64,000 nucleotides of DNA from Liquorilactobacillus capillatus DSM 19910 (GTDB lineage Bacteria; Bacillota; Bacilli; Lactobacillales; Lactobacillaceae): contig NZ_AZEF01000032.1 of assembly GCF_001434915.1 (NCBI RefSeq), positions 24,691-88,690 on the forward strand, in the 5' to 3' direction. Position 1 is the stretch's first letter. The number at the start of each line of letters is the position of its first letter. Shown here one piece after another: positions 45,909 through 54,358 of this stretch. The translations under genes were made by a program, and so were the position numbers. The notes under the pieces were generated by a model that was given only the letters and a program-made list of their open reading frames with translations, made no database searches and was not told where the DNA came from.

Positions 45909-47078
45909 ATGAAGGAAAAAGAAAAGTTAAAAATACTAACCGATCTGATAAAAATACATTCTGTGAACGGCAATGAATTTGAAGTTGCTAAATATATTGC
46001 TGCATTATTTCAAAAAAAGAATATTAGTGTTAGAATTGATCGTTTTGACAGCAATCGAGCTAATTTAATCGCTGAAATTGGAGAAAAAAGGGATAAAGGT
46101 GTTTTGTGCTTTACTGGTCATCAAGATACCGTTGCTGTTGGGCAGAAAGATGGCTGGAATTATGAGCCTTTTTCAGGAAAGGTTGTCGCCGGAAAAATTT
46201 ATGGTCGTGGAGCAGCTGATATGAAGAGCGGCCTTGCTGCGCAGATTATTACATTGCTGGAATTGGTAGAGGAACAGCATATTCCGGCGGGGATGGTCCG
46301 TTTTGTTGCGACGGCTGGTGAAGAATATGGAGCACAGGGTGCATATCGTTTGAATGATCAGGGTATGATGAATGATGTCGCTGCATTAGTAGTGGGTGAA
46401 CCTACAAGCGGTCAAGTTATTTACGCACATTCGGGAAGTTTGAACTATCAAATTAAGAGTTACGGCAAGGCAGTGCATAGTTCACGACCAGGTCAAGGAG
46501 TTAACGCAATAAGCGGCCTGATGCAGTATATCAATGCCGAGCAGACCTTGTTTGATGATGTCCCGCTAGACCCTTTGTTAGGTAATGTCCAACATAGCAT
46601 TACGGTTATTAAGGGGGGGCAACAAGTTAATAGCATTCCAAGTTATGCAGAGATTTACGGTAATATTCGGCCAACCAAAAAGTTTAACAACAATCAAGTT
46701 ATCGAACGGATTCAAAAAAAAATTAAAGAAATTAATCGTAAAAGTTCGTTTAAATTAGTATTTTCAATTGTGCATAATTTTTATCCAGTTGGAACTTTAC
46801 CACAAAATTGGTTTGTTCAACTCGTACAAAAGATCACAGATGATGAGTATCCAGATCGTGAAATTAATTTGCGGACTATTAATGGAGCAACAGATGCTAG
46901 TGTTTTTATCCAGAGTAAACCAGAGATACCAGTTGTTATTTTAGGTGCTGATGCGTGGAAAGAAGCCCATCAGTTGAATGAATATACAACAGTGACCAGT
47001 TATTTGACAACGATTCAGATTTATAAAAAAATAGCGCTGAATTTTTTTAAGCAAGGCAGGCCAGTAAGTGTTGTATAG
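45909..47078 (+). CDS. M20 family metallopeptidase in the methionine operon
   Basis: This 389-residue ArgE/DapE-type protein has CFTGHQDTVAVG, GRGAADMKSGLAAQ and ATAGEEYGAQGAYRL as the metal site, and the lid contains SRPGQGVNAISGL. It is a paralogue of the gene at 32684. The first metal motif has Gln-Asp where the usual form is Met-Asp or Leu-Asp. The genomic setting, between the Met importer and methionine transaminase, suggests release of methionine from an N-acyl or dipeptide form. That is inference. Confidence 0.85.
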   Translation: MKEKEKLKILTDLIKIHSVNGNEFEVAKYIAALFQKKNISVRIDRFDSNRANLIAEIGEKRDKGVLCFTGHQDTVAVGQKDGWNYEPFSGKVVAGKIYGRGAADMKSGLAAQIITLLELVEEQHIPAGMVRFVATAGEEYGAQGAYRLNDQGMMNDVAALVVGEPTSGQVIYAHSGSLNYQIKSYGKAVHSSRPGQGVNAISGLMQYINAEQTLFDDVPLDPLLGNVQHSITVIKGGQQVNSIPSYAEIYGNIRPTKKFNNNQVIERIQKKIKEINRKSSFKLVFSIVHNFYPVGTLPQNWFVQLVQKITDDEYPDREINLRTINGATDASVFIQSKPEIPVVILGADAWKEAHQLNEYTTVTSYLTTIQIYKKIALNFFKQGRPVSVV

Positions 47079-47268
47079 GGCAGCAAAGGCTAAGTGCCAA
47101 ATTGGAATTATTGAGTATAGTAACTATTTTATTAGAAATAATTCTGAATTAGATAGGAAGCTTCAGTCCACAGAGTTTGTCCATATAGAGCGATTGAGAA
47201 GCCGAAGCGAAATTAGGCTTTTGACTAAGCTTTTCGGAACATCAAATTAGATTAGAAGGAAATAGCTG

Positions 47269-48444
47269 ATGAAATTTAACAAATCACAGATATTAGGGGA
47301 ATTACCAGAGCAGTTCTTTGCAGCATTAGTTGCGAAGGTTAATAAAAAAATCGCGGCAGGAAACGATGTAATCAATCTTGGACAAGGAAATCCAGATCAG
47401 CCGACATTTGATTATATAGTTAAAGCACTTGACGAGGCAGCACAGGATCCGCAAAACCATAAGTATTCGCCGTTTAGAGGATTGGGCGAGTTAAAAAAAG
47501 CTGCTGCCGCTTTTTACGAAGAAGAATATGGTGTTGCAGTTGATCCTGAAAAGGAAATTGCTATTTTGGGTGGGTCAAAGATCGGCTTAGTTGAACTGCC
47601 ATGGGCATTGATGAATCCGGGTGAAAGACTACTTTTACCTGACCCAGGGTACCCAGACTATTTATCAGGTGCTGCTTTAGGGAAAGTAGATTATGATACT
47701 GTACCGTTGCGGGCAGAAAATGCTTTTTTACCTAACTATAATGAGATCCCCGAAGAAGTGGCTAGAAGGGCTAAGTTTATTTATTTGAATTATCCAAATA
47801 ATCCGACTGGAGCCGTTGCAACTAAAGATTTTTATGAACAAACAGTGGCGTTTGCTAAGAAATATAACATTGGGGTCGTAAGTGATTTTGCGTATGGAGC
47901 ATTAGGCTTTGATGGTTATAAGAACCCAAGTTTTCTGCAAGCAAAAGGTGCTAAGGATGTTGGAATTGAAATTTATACATTTTCCAAAACTTTCAACATG
48001 GCGGGATGGCGTCTAGCGTTTGCAATTGGCAATCCGAGCATTATTGAAGCTTTGAACCTGATCCAAGACCATTTATTCGTGAGTGTGTTTCCAGCGATCC
48101 AAAAGGCTGGTATCGCAGCTCTCCGTTCACCGCAACGAAAAAGAGAGGTTGCCGCGTTACAGGCATTATATCAAGAAAGACGGGACGTCTTTCTTGCCGA
48201 GGCGGCTAAGATCGGTTGGAAAGCATTTGTGCCTGGCGGAACTTTTTATGTATGGATGCCGGTGCCAACGGGATATACTAGTACGAGTTTTGCTGATCTC
48301 TTACTTGAAAAAGTTGATGTTGCCGTAGCTGCCGGTCGAGGCTTCGGTTCTATGGGTGACAATTATGTTCGTATTGGCCTGCTTGTAGATTCAGCAAGAT
48401 TATCTGAAGCAGTTCACAGAATTGGAAAACTGCATTTGTTTTAA
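47269..48444 (+). CDS. mtnE: Methionine transaminase MtnE-like (class I/II aminotransferase)
   Basis: This 391-residue PLP enzyme closely follows B. subtilis MtnE (YkrV) over its whole length as I remember it: LPEQFFAALVAKVNKK, VINLGQGNPDQPTFDYI, HKYSPFRGLGELK, LNYPNNPTGAVATKDF, and the PLP Lys in IYTFSKTFNMAGWRLAFAIG (about 236). MtnE transaminates 4-methylthio-2-oxobutanoate to methionine in the salvage pathway. No other mtn gene is in the window. It is the last gene of the Met T-box operon, and this fits that specificity. Confidence 0.88.
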   Translation: MKFNKSQILGELPEQFFAALVAKVNKKIAAGNDVINLGQGNPDQPTFDYIVKALDEAAQDPQNHKYSPFRGLGELKKAAAAFYEEEYGVAVDPEKEIAILGGSKIGLVELPWALMNPGERLLLPDPGYPDYLSGAALGKVDYDTVPLRAENAFLPNYNEIPEEVARRAKFIYLNYPNNPTGAVATKDFYEQTVAFAKKYNIGVVSDFAYGALGFDGYKNPSFLQAKGAKDVGIEIYTFSKTFNMAGWRLAFAIGNPSIIEALNLIQDHLFVSVFPAIQKAGIAALRSPQRKREVAALQALYQERRDVFLAEAAKIGWKAFVPGGTFYVWMPVPTGYTSTSFADLLLEKVDVAVAAGRGFGSMGDNYVRIGLLVDSARLSEAVHRIGKLHLF

Positions 48445-48508
48445 TGCTCCATAAAAGAATTACTGACTGCTCAAGCACAACTGATTAGAAAACCGAAAAA
48501 GTAGTAAT

Positions 48509-48552
48509 AAAAGCGATCTCATATATAATATAAGTGAGAAACGCTTTTTTTG
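48509..48552 (+). terminator. Terminator of the metQNP-mtnE operon
   Basis: AAAGCG-TCTCA pairs with TGAGA-AA-CGCTTT, followed by a run of seven T. Confidence 0.8.
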
Positions 48553-48573
48553 GTTAGAATGGGGGCTGAGCAT

Positions 48574-50385
48574 ATGCAAAATCAGCAATTGTGGAAACAA
48601 TTCATTTCAGGAAATCGATTTGCAGCTGATATGTTAGACACTAAGATCGCGGAGTCATGGAAGTTTTGTTCACGAGCAGAAGTTGATCCATATCTGTCTA
48701 AGCCGCAAAAGATCCTTTCGGCAGCAGAACTGCTTAATAAGCAGCAGCAGTATAGTAAGCTGATCGAAATTGTTAAAGAACAGATTAAAAGGATTGAAAG
48801 CAGCTTTATTCTGGAAAAACCAGTGTTTATCTTGACTGATGAAAATGGGAATATTTTATGGCGGGATGGTAATTTACAAGCCCAAGAGCATGCAAACGAG
48901 TTTTACTTTAGAGAAGGAACGATGTGGACAGAACTTAATGTTGGGACGAATGCTATTGGAATCGCCTTACGGACTAAACGAGATGAGCATGTTACTTCAG
49001 ATGAACATTATGCTTATGCATCAAGGCAGTGGAGCTGCTCAGCCTCACCGATTCTAGATGAAGAGGGAGACGTTTTAGGCGTCTTGGATATCTCCACGTT
49101 ATATAACGATTCGGCTAAGGATGCCTTGTTATTACTGACATTACTAACGCAGCGGATATCCAATGTTTTGATTCGTGAAGAACTTGAGCGGCGGAAAGAA
49201 TTACTGCAGTATTGTGTGTTACACCAACCAAATGAACTTCTATGTGATACCCATTTTAAACTTGTTAGTGTACCTGAAAAAGATAGTGAACGTTTTGAAT
49301 TGGGAAGTGATATCCATAATTATATTGATACAAAAACGATTTATAAAAGTGAAAAGATCTATTTTAAGAATAAGTTGATTGGTTATAAAATGCATATTTT
49401 TACTAAATCACCGCATCCAAACAAGTTCTATTATCCTGGTGTACCCACAGCTAATAAGGCCTATAGTCAATTTTTAGAACGTATTTTAAAGCTAGCAAGC
49501 AGCAACTTGCCAATCCATCTTTTCGGTGAGTCGGGAACAGGAAAAGAAGTATTGGCACGGACCATACACTATAATAGCGCGGTGAAAGAGGGCCCGCTGG
49601 TAGCGATTAACTGCGGAGCTTTAAGTCAAAATCTACTTGAAAGTGAACTTTTTGGTTACGCTCCAGGCGCGTTTACAGGATCTAATGCTAAAGGGCAGAA
49701 GGGGAAGATTGAGCAGGCTGACGGTGGAACGTTATTTTTAGATGAAATTGAGAGTATGTCTAGCCAAATGCAGACAGCGCTATTACGTGTGATCGAAGAG
49801 AAAAGAGTTGTACCAATCAACGGCGAACCGCGAAAAGTCTCTTTTCGGCTAATTACTGCCAGTAACCGCGATTTACGCTCTTTGGTTCAGCAAAAAAAAT
49901 TTCGTGAGGACCTTTTTTACCGGATTTACGTCTGCCCAGTTCAAATCCCGCCTTTGCGTGAGCGCAAGGAAGACCTCCAACAGTTGATCACTGCTTTTTG
50001 CAAGAAGAAGAAATGGCATCTAAGCTGGCAAGACGAACTTTATGCTATTAGCCAGACCTATTCGTGGTATGGGAACATTCGTGAGTTCAATAATTTCTTG
50101 GAACGGCTATACCTCTTTTATGAACTGCAGCAGCCAACGAGTACACAGATCAGACAGTTGATAGAAGCAGGTGCAATTTGTGGTTCTAAGGAGCCAACAG
50201 GAGAAACAGCTGGGCTTACCAAAGTAGCTGAACATACCTTACCGCTTCAAAGTCAATCTAAGGAAGTGAAGAAACTGCAGAAAGTGTTAGAACAGAATCA
50301 CTATCATATTAGTAAAACAGCTGCTGAACTATGTATCTCACGGACAACTTTGTATCGCAAGATGAAAAAGTATGGTTTAAGGTAA
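48574..50385 (+). CDS. acoR: Sigma-54-dependent activator, AcoR-like
   Basis: The protein has about 603 residues. An N-terminal GAF-type sensor region (about 50-180) includes WTELNVGTNAIGIALRT and SCSASPILDEEGDVLGVLDIS, as in AcoR. The AAA+ core runs from about 280 to 520: Walker A GESGTGKEVLARTIH, the sigma-54 contact loop GAFTGSNAKGQKGKIEQADGG, and Walker B GTLFLDEIE. A C-terminal Fis-type HTH reads NHYHISKTAAELCISRTTLYRKMKKYG. The start at 48574 is set by GGGGGC. It activates a -24/-12 promoter, and one lies at 50849 upstream of acoLABC. Confidence 0.9.
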   Translation: MQNQQLWKQFISGNRFAADMLDTKIAESWKFCSRAEVDPYLSKPQKILSAAELLNKQQQYSKLIEIVKEQIKRIESSFILEKPVFILTDENGNILWRDGNLQAQEHANEFYFREGTMWTELNVGTNAIGIALRTKRDEHVTSDEHYAYASRQWSCSASPILDEEGDVLGVLDISTLYNDSAKDALLLLTLLTQRISNVLIREELERRKELLQYCVLHQPNELLCDTHFKLVSVPEKDSERFELGSDIHNYIDTKTIYKSEKIYFKNKLIGYKMHIFTKSPHPNKFYYPGVPTANKAYSQFLERILKLASSNLPIHLFGESGTGKEVLARTIHYNSAVKEGPLVAINCGALSQNLLESELFGYAPGAFTGSNAKGQKGKIEQADGGTLFLDEIESMSSQMQTALLRVIEEKRVVPINGEPRKVSFRLITASNRDLRSLVQQKKFREDLFYRIYVCPVQIPPLRERKEDLQQLITAFCKKKKWHLSWQDELYAISQTYSWYGNIREFNNFLERLYLFYELQQPTSTQIRQLIEAGAICGSKEPTGETAGLTKVAEHTLPLQSQSKEVKKLQKVLEQNHYHISKTAAELCISRTTLYRKMKKYGLR

Positions 50386-50410
50386 CTTCAGGCACAGAAA
50401 ATAGATAGTT

Positions 50411-50465
50411 ACAAAATGTTTCATTAAGAACGTTTTGTTCAGAGGTAAATGTAACATTAAATGTT
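50411..50465. promoter_or_regulatory. Possible upstream activator sites for the AcoR-like protein
   Basis: There are two imperfect dyads. ACAAAATGTT (50411-50420) faces AACGTTTTGT (50429-50438), and AACATT-A-AATGTT is perfect at 50453-50465. They lie about 390 bases upstream of the -24/-12 element, a permissible distance for an enhancer-binding protein. Confidence 0.45.
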
Positions 50466-50541
50466 CAAAAAGAATTTCTAACAAGAAGACTTTTGAAAGT
50501 AAATATATTTTTTGCTAAATTATTAATGAGTAAGCTTTTGG

Positions 50542-50586
50542 AAAGGCCCTAGCTTAAAAGTCAAATTTTAGGCAGGGCCTTTTTTG
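50542..50586 (+). terminator. Terminator after acoR
   Basis: AAAGGCCCT (50542-50550) pairs with AGGGCCTTT (50574-50582), with an inner TAAAA/TTTTA stem. Six T follow. Confidence 0.85.
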
Positions 50587-50848
50587 ATTGGAAATAAAAA
50601 TACTAGCAGCGCTAAAATGATTTAGATTGTTGGAAGCGACTCGTGTTAAAAAAACTGCTATCTCGGTAATTACACCTTAATAGCAACAGCACTTCTTTTT
50701 AAGTCCTACTTTTTCTGTGAACAAGGGCGAGCGGATACTGGAAAATAATAGCTAACTGAATAACAGTTTAAATAAAAAAATGGTGTTAATCCGCTAATGT
50801 ACGCCTGATCTAAGCAACAAGTAGAAATAGTCCGTTATTTGAAAATTA
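50587..50848. other. Non-coding stretch between the acoR terminator and the sigma-54 promoter
   Basis: I see no gene here. It probably serves as the looping region between activator sites and promoter. Confidence 0.4.
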
Positions 50849-50866
50849 TTGGCATGGAAGTTGCTT
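50849..50866 (+). promoter_or_regulatory. Sigma-54 (-24/-12) promoter of acoLABC
   Basis: TTGGCATGGAAGTTGCTT matches the sigma-54 consensus TTGGCAC-N5-TTGC(A/T). GG and GC are correctly spaced 10 bases apart. It is 50 bases upstream of acoL. Confidence 0.88.
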
Positions 50867-50915
50867 ATAAATAAATGTGAGAGGAAGAGCTTTTTTGCGA
50901 GGGGGGAAGTAATTT

Positions 50916-52256
50916 ATGGCAAGTTATGATGTTGCAGTTGTTGGAGCGGGGCCTGGCGGCTATATTGCCGCAATTCACGCCGCTCAACTTGGGAAAAAAG
51001 TAGTAGTGATCGAGAAAAAAGATATTGGCGGTGTGTGTTTAAATGCTGGCTGTATTCCATCTAAGAGTTATTTAAAGCATAGTCATTGGGCGTTAGCTGC
51101 TCAGGAAGCCAGTCAATTTGGATTGTCTATGGAGATAAAAGGTGTTGATTTTCCTAAATTAGTTCGGCGAAAAGACCACGTAGTTGCAACTCTGCAAGGC
51201 GGAATCAGGCAGTTGTTCAAAGCAAACCGAATTACGTATATTGAAGATGAGGCTGTATTAACTAAAGAACACCAGTTAAGTGTTGCTGGCAAGGTAATTG
51301 CTGCAAAGGATATTCTTTTAGCAACAGGCGGACACCCCTTTGTTCCACCGATTAATGGGATCGATAAGGTTGAATATCTAACTACTGACACCTTTTTTAA
51401 AATGACTGTTCTTCCACGAAAACTAGTTATCATCGGCGGTGGGATCATTGCAGTTGAACTTGCCTTTGCAATGCAGCCCTTAGGCGTAGAGGTTACCTTG
51501 CTTGAGGTGGCACCAGATATTTTGCTGACTGAGGATGAAGAAGCACGTCTGATCGTTAAGCAAAAACTGCAAAGTATGGGAATTACGGTTAAGGTAGGCG
51601 TCAAAATCAAGCAAGTTGTTTCTAAAGAAGTTCAGCTGACAGATGAAGTCTATAAATTTGACCAGCTACTGGTTGCAACTGGTCGAAAGGCAAACCTTGA
51701 ATTAGTAAAAAGGGCTGGAATTGATTTAGATGAGGGCCAGCGGTTTGTCAAAGTCAATCAACATTACCAGACAAGTCTTCCCCATATTTATGCTATTGGA
51801 GATTTGATTGGTGGTTATCAATTAGCCCATGCAGCCAGTGCAGAAGGCCTTAGTGCAGTAGACGCGATCTGTGGTAAGAAACAAGCACCGGTAGCGCAGC
51901 GCTATATTCCGCGCTGCCTATACACAGATCCAGAAGTTGCAAGCTTTGGATTAAGTGCAGTACAAGCTGCGGAAAAGGGTTTTGATGTTGTTGTTAAAAG
52001 TGGCTCTTATACCAGCAATGGTAAGGCGATTGCAAGTGAAGAAACAGCTGGTTTTGTGAAGATTATCAGTGAAAAGAAATACCATGAGATCCTTGGTGCG
52101 GTTATCGTTGGCAGCAATGCCACTGAAATGATCCATACTATCTTAGCTGCTGCTAAGGCAGAAGGAACAGTTGATGAGTTAGCCGATGTTATCTTTGCGC
52201 ACCCGACGTTATCAGAGTTGACTGGGGAAGTTGCGCAAACGATCCGACTTAGTTAG
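50916..52256 (+). CDS. acoL: Dihydrolipoyl dehydrogenase (E3)
   Basis: This 446-residue protein has the FAD motif VVGAGPGGYIAAIHAAQLGKK (about 7-27), the redox pair GGVCLNAGCIPSKSY, the NAD motif LVIIGGGIIAVELAFAMQPLG, and IYAIGDLIGGYQLAHAASAEG. The catalytic pair is intact in FAHPTLSELTGEV. It reoxidises the lipoyl arm of E2. It is unusual in being the first gene of the operon; in B. subtilis the order is acoA-B-C-L. Confidence 0.95.
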   Translation: MASYDVAVVGAGPGGYIAAIHAAQLGKKVVVIEKKDIGGVCLNAGCIPSKSYLKHSHWALAAQEASQFGLSMEIKGVDFPKLVRRKDHVVATLQGGIRQLFKANRITYIEDEAVLTKEHQLSVAGKVIAAKDILLATGGHPFVPPINGIDKVEYLTTDTFFKMTVLPRKLVIIGGGIIAVELAFAMQPLGVEVTLLEVAPDILLTEDEEARLIVKQKLQSMGITVKVGVKIKQVVSKEVQLTDEVYKFDQLLVATGRKANLELVKRAGIDLDEGQRFVKVNQHYQTSLPHIYAIGDLIGGYQLAHAASAEGLSAVDAICGKKQAPVAQRYIPRCLYTDPEVASFGLSAVQAAEKGFDVVVKSGSYTSNGKAIASEETAGFVKIISEKKYHEILGAVIVGSNATEMIHTILAAAKAEGTVDELADVIFAHPTLSELTGEVAQTIRLS

Positions 52257-52323
52257 ATATCAAATGAATGAAAATTTTAAAACAAAGTTGTTTTTGCTTT
52301 AAAGACATGAGGAGGTAATAAAT

Positions 52324-53292
52324 ATGGAGAAATTATCAAAGGAACGTGCAGAGTGGATTTATAAGAAAATGAATGATATTCGTAACTTTGAAGATGAAGT
52401 GCATCAAATTTTCTCGACAGGTTCTATCCCAGGCTTCGTCCATCTTTATGCAGGTGAAGAAGCCATTGCGACAGGTGTCTGTGCACATTTAACTGATAAG
52501 GACTACATTACCAGTACTCACCGTGGACATGGGCATTGTATCGCTAAGGGTTGTGATTTGGATAAAATGATGGCTGAGATTTATGGAAAAGAAACCGGTC
52601 TATGCAAGGGTAAGGGCGGATCAATGCATATCGCAGATATTGATAAGGGAATGTTAGGTGCTAACGGAATGGTTGGTGGTGGTTTCCCAATTGCGATTGG
52701 AGCTGCTCTACGTAACAAGTACTTAAAGACGGACGATGTTGCAGTTTGTTTCTTCGGTGATGGAGCTGCTAACGAAGGAACTTTCCATGAGAGTATCAAT
52801 ATGGCATCTATTTGGAAATTGCCAGTTGTGTTTGTGAATGAAAATAACTCATATGGTGAAGCTACTCCACAAACATATGCTTCAGGTTCAAAGCATATCG
52901 CTGATCGGGCACCGGCTTATGGTATCCCTGGTGAAACAGTTGATGGGAAAGACTTAATGGCCGTTTATGAAGCAGCCGGTAAAGCGATCGATCGTGCACG
53001 TAAGGGTGAGGGGCCAACATTGATTGAATGTGTAACTTACCGTAATTATGGGCATTTCGAGGGTGATGAACAAAAGTACAAAGCTAAGGAAGGTAAAGAA
53101 AAAGAACTGGCAGACCGTGATTGTATTCCAGAGTTTCGGAAATATGCAACAGCTAAAAAATTACTGAGTGCTAAAAAAGCAGATCAGATTGAAAAAAGTT
53201 CCGTTGAAGATATCGAACATGCGATCAAGTTTGCTGAGGAGAGCCCTATTCCAAAACCAGAGTCCCTGTACGAAGATGTTTTTGTTGATTAA
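52324..53292 (+). CDS. acoA: Acetoin dehydrogenase-type E1 component, alpha subunit
   Basis: This 322-residue thiamine diphosphate enzyme has STHRGHGHCIAKGCDLDKMMAEI, GSMHIADI, and the ThDP motif FFGDGAANEGTFHESINMAS, then FVNENNSYGEATPQTYAS. Its length is typical of AcoA rather than of pyruvate dehydrogenase E1-alpha (about 370). The linked AcoR-like activator supports acetoin as substrate. Confidence 0.9.
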   Translation: MEKLSKERAEWIYKKMNDIRNFEDEVHQIFSTGSIPGFVHLYAGEEAIATGVCAHLTDKDYITSTHRGHGHCIAKGCDLDKMMAEIYGKETGLCKGKGGSMHIADIDKGMLGANGMVGGGFPIAIGAALRNKYLKTDDVAVCFFGDGAANEGTFHESINMASIWKLPVVFVNENNSYGEATPQTYASGSKHIADRAPAYGIPGETVDGKDLMAVYEAAGKAIDRARKGEGPTLIECVTYRNYGHFEGDEQKYKAKEGKEKELADRDCIPEFRKYATAKKLLSAKKADQIEKSSVEDIEHAIKFAEESPIPKPESLYEDVFVD

Positions 53293-53314
53293 ACAGTAGA
53301 AAGGAGAATGCAAC

Positions 53315-54346
53315 ATGGCTAGACGAATAACATTTATGAAAGCGATCAATGAAGGCTTGGATATGGCAATGGAAAAGGACGATCGGGTGATCCTTTTGGG
53401 CGAAGATATTGCAGGTGGCGCGACAGTTGATCATTTATCAAAGGATAATGAAGATGCTTGGGGTGGAGTTTTTGGTGTAACTAAAGGACTGATGCCTAAG
53501 TATGGTCGGGAACGTGTAATCGATACCCCTATTTCTGAAATGGGCTATATGGGGGCTTCAGTTGGAGCCGCAGCAACTGGTTTACGTCCGGTTCCAGAAC
53601 TGATGTTTAACGATTTTATTGGCTTTTGTTTAGATACATTGTTAGCACAAGGCTCAAAGATGCGTTATATGTTTGGTGGCAAAGCTAAAATTCCAATGAC
53701 AGTTCGGACTTGTCACGGTGCAGGAGCAAGTGCAGCTGCGCAACATTCCGGTTCTTATTATGGAATGCTAGCTTCGATTCCAGGTATCAAAGTGGTTGTT
53801 CCTTCTAACCCATATGATGCAAAGGGTCTGTTGATATCAGCGATCGAGGATGATAATGTGGTTGTCTTCTCAGAGGATAAGACACTTTATGGTATCAAAG
53901 ATGAAGTTCCAGAAGAATATTACAAGGTTGAAATCGGTAAGGCGAAAGTCAAACGTGAAGGTACAGATCTAACGATTGTGACAATTGGTAAAATGCTTTA
54001 CGTTGCATTGGAAGTTGCAGACCGGTTGGCTAAAGACGGAGTTGATGTTGAGGTAATTGATCTTATTACAGTTGCTCCTTGGGATCAAGAAACGGTTATT
54101 AATTCAGTTAAGAAAACAGGCCGGCTGATAATAATTGATGAGGCTAATCCACATAACAACACAGCAACAGATATTGCTTCTGTTGTAGGGGATCAAGCAT
54201 TTGATTACTTGGATGGACCGATTAAAAAGGTTTGTGCACCAAATACACCAGTTCCATTTGCAACTAACTTGGAACAACTATATTTACCAGATGCAGATCG
54301 GGTAATTGAAACTGCGGCCGAGTTGATTGACGACTTGAAGAAATAA
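53315..54346 (+). CDS. acoB: Acetoin dehydrogenase-type E1 component, beta subunit
   Basis: The protein has 343 residues. Signatures are VILLGEDIAGGATVDH, RVIDTPISEMGYMGASVGAA, the hydrophobic LMFNDFIGFCLDTLL, and the C-terminal VEVIDLITVAPWDQETV. It pairs with AcoA 22 bases upstream. Confidence 0.92.
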   Translation: MARRITFMKAINEGLDMAMEKDDRVILLGEDIAGGATVDHLSKDNEDAWGGVFGVTKGLMPKYGRERVIDTPISEMGYMGASVGAAATGLRPVPELMFNDFIGFCLDTLLAQGSKMRYMFGGKAKIPMTVRTCHGAGASAAAQHSGSYYGMLASIPGIKVVVPSNPYDAKGLLISAIEDDNVVVFSEDKTLYGIKDEVPEEYYKVEIGKAKVKREGTDLTIVTIGKMLYVALEVADRLAKDGVDVEVIDLITVAPWDQETVINSVKKTGRLIIIDEANPHNNTATDIASVVGDQAFDYLDGPIKKVCAPNTPVPFATNLEQLYLPDADRVIETAAELIDDLKK

Positions 54347-54358
54347 GGGGGTGTTAGC

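Noticed and set aside
47068..47250. Open frame of 60 codons between the M20 gene and mtnE
   Set aside because: It starts with TTG inside the end of the M20 gene without a ribosome binding site; composition unlike a real protein.
48509..48552. AAACGCTTTT as a CcpA (cre) site before acoR
   Set aside because: The bases belong to the right arm of an intrinsic terminator ending the mtnE operon, and the TG...CA flanks of a cre do not fit.
51113..51610. Open frame of 165 codons on the minus strand
   Set aside because: It is a shadow of acoL, with no homology-like features and no start signal.
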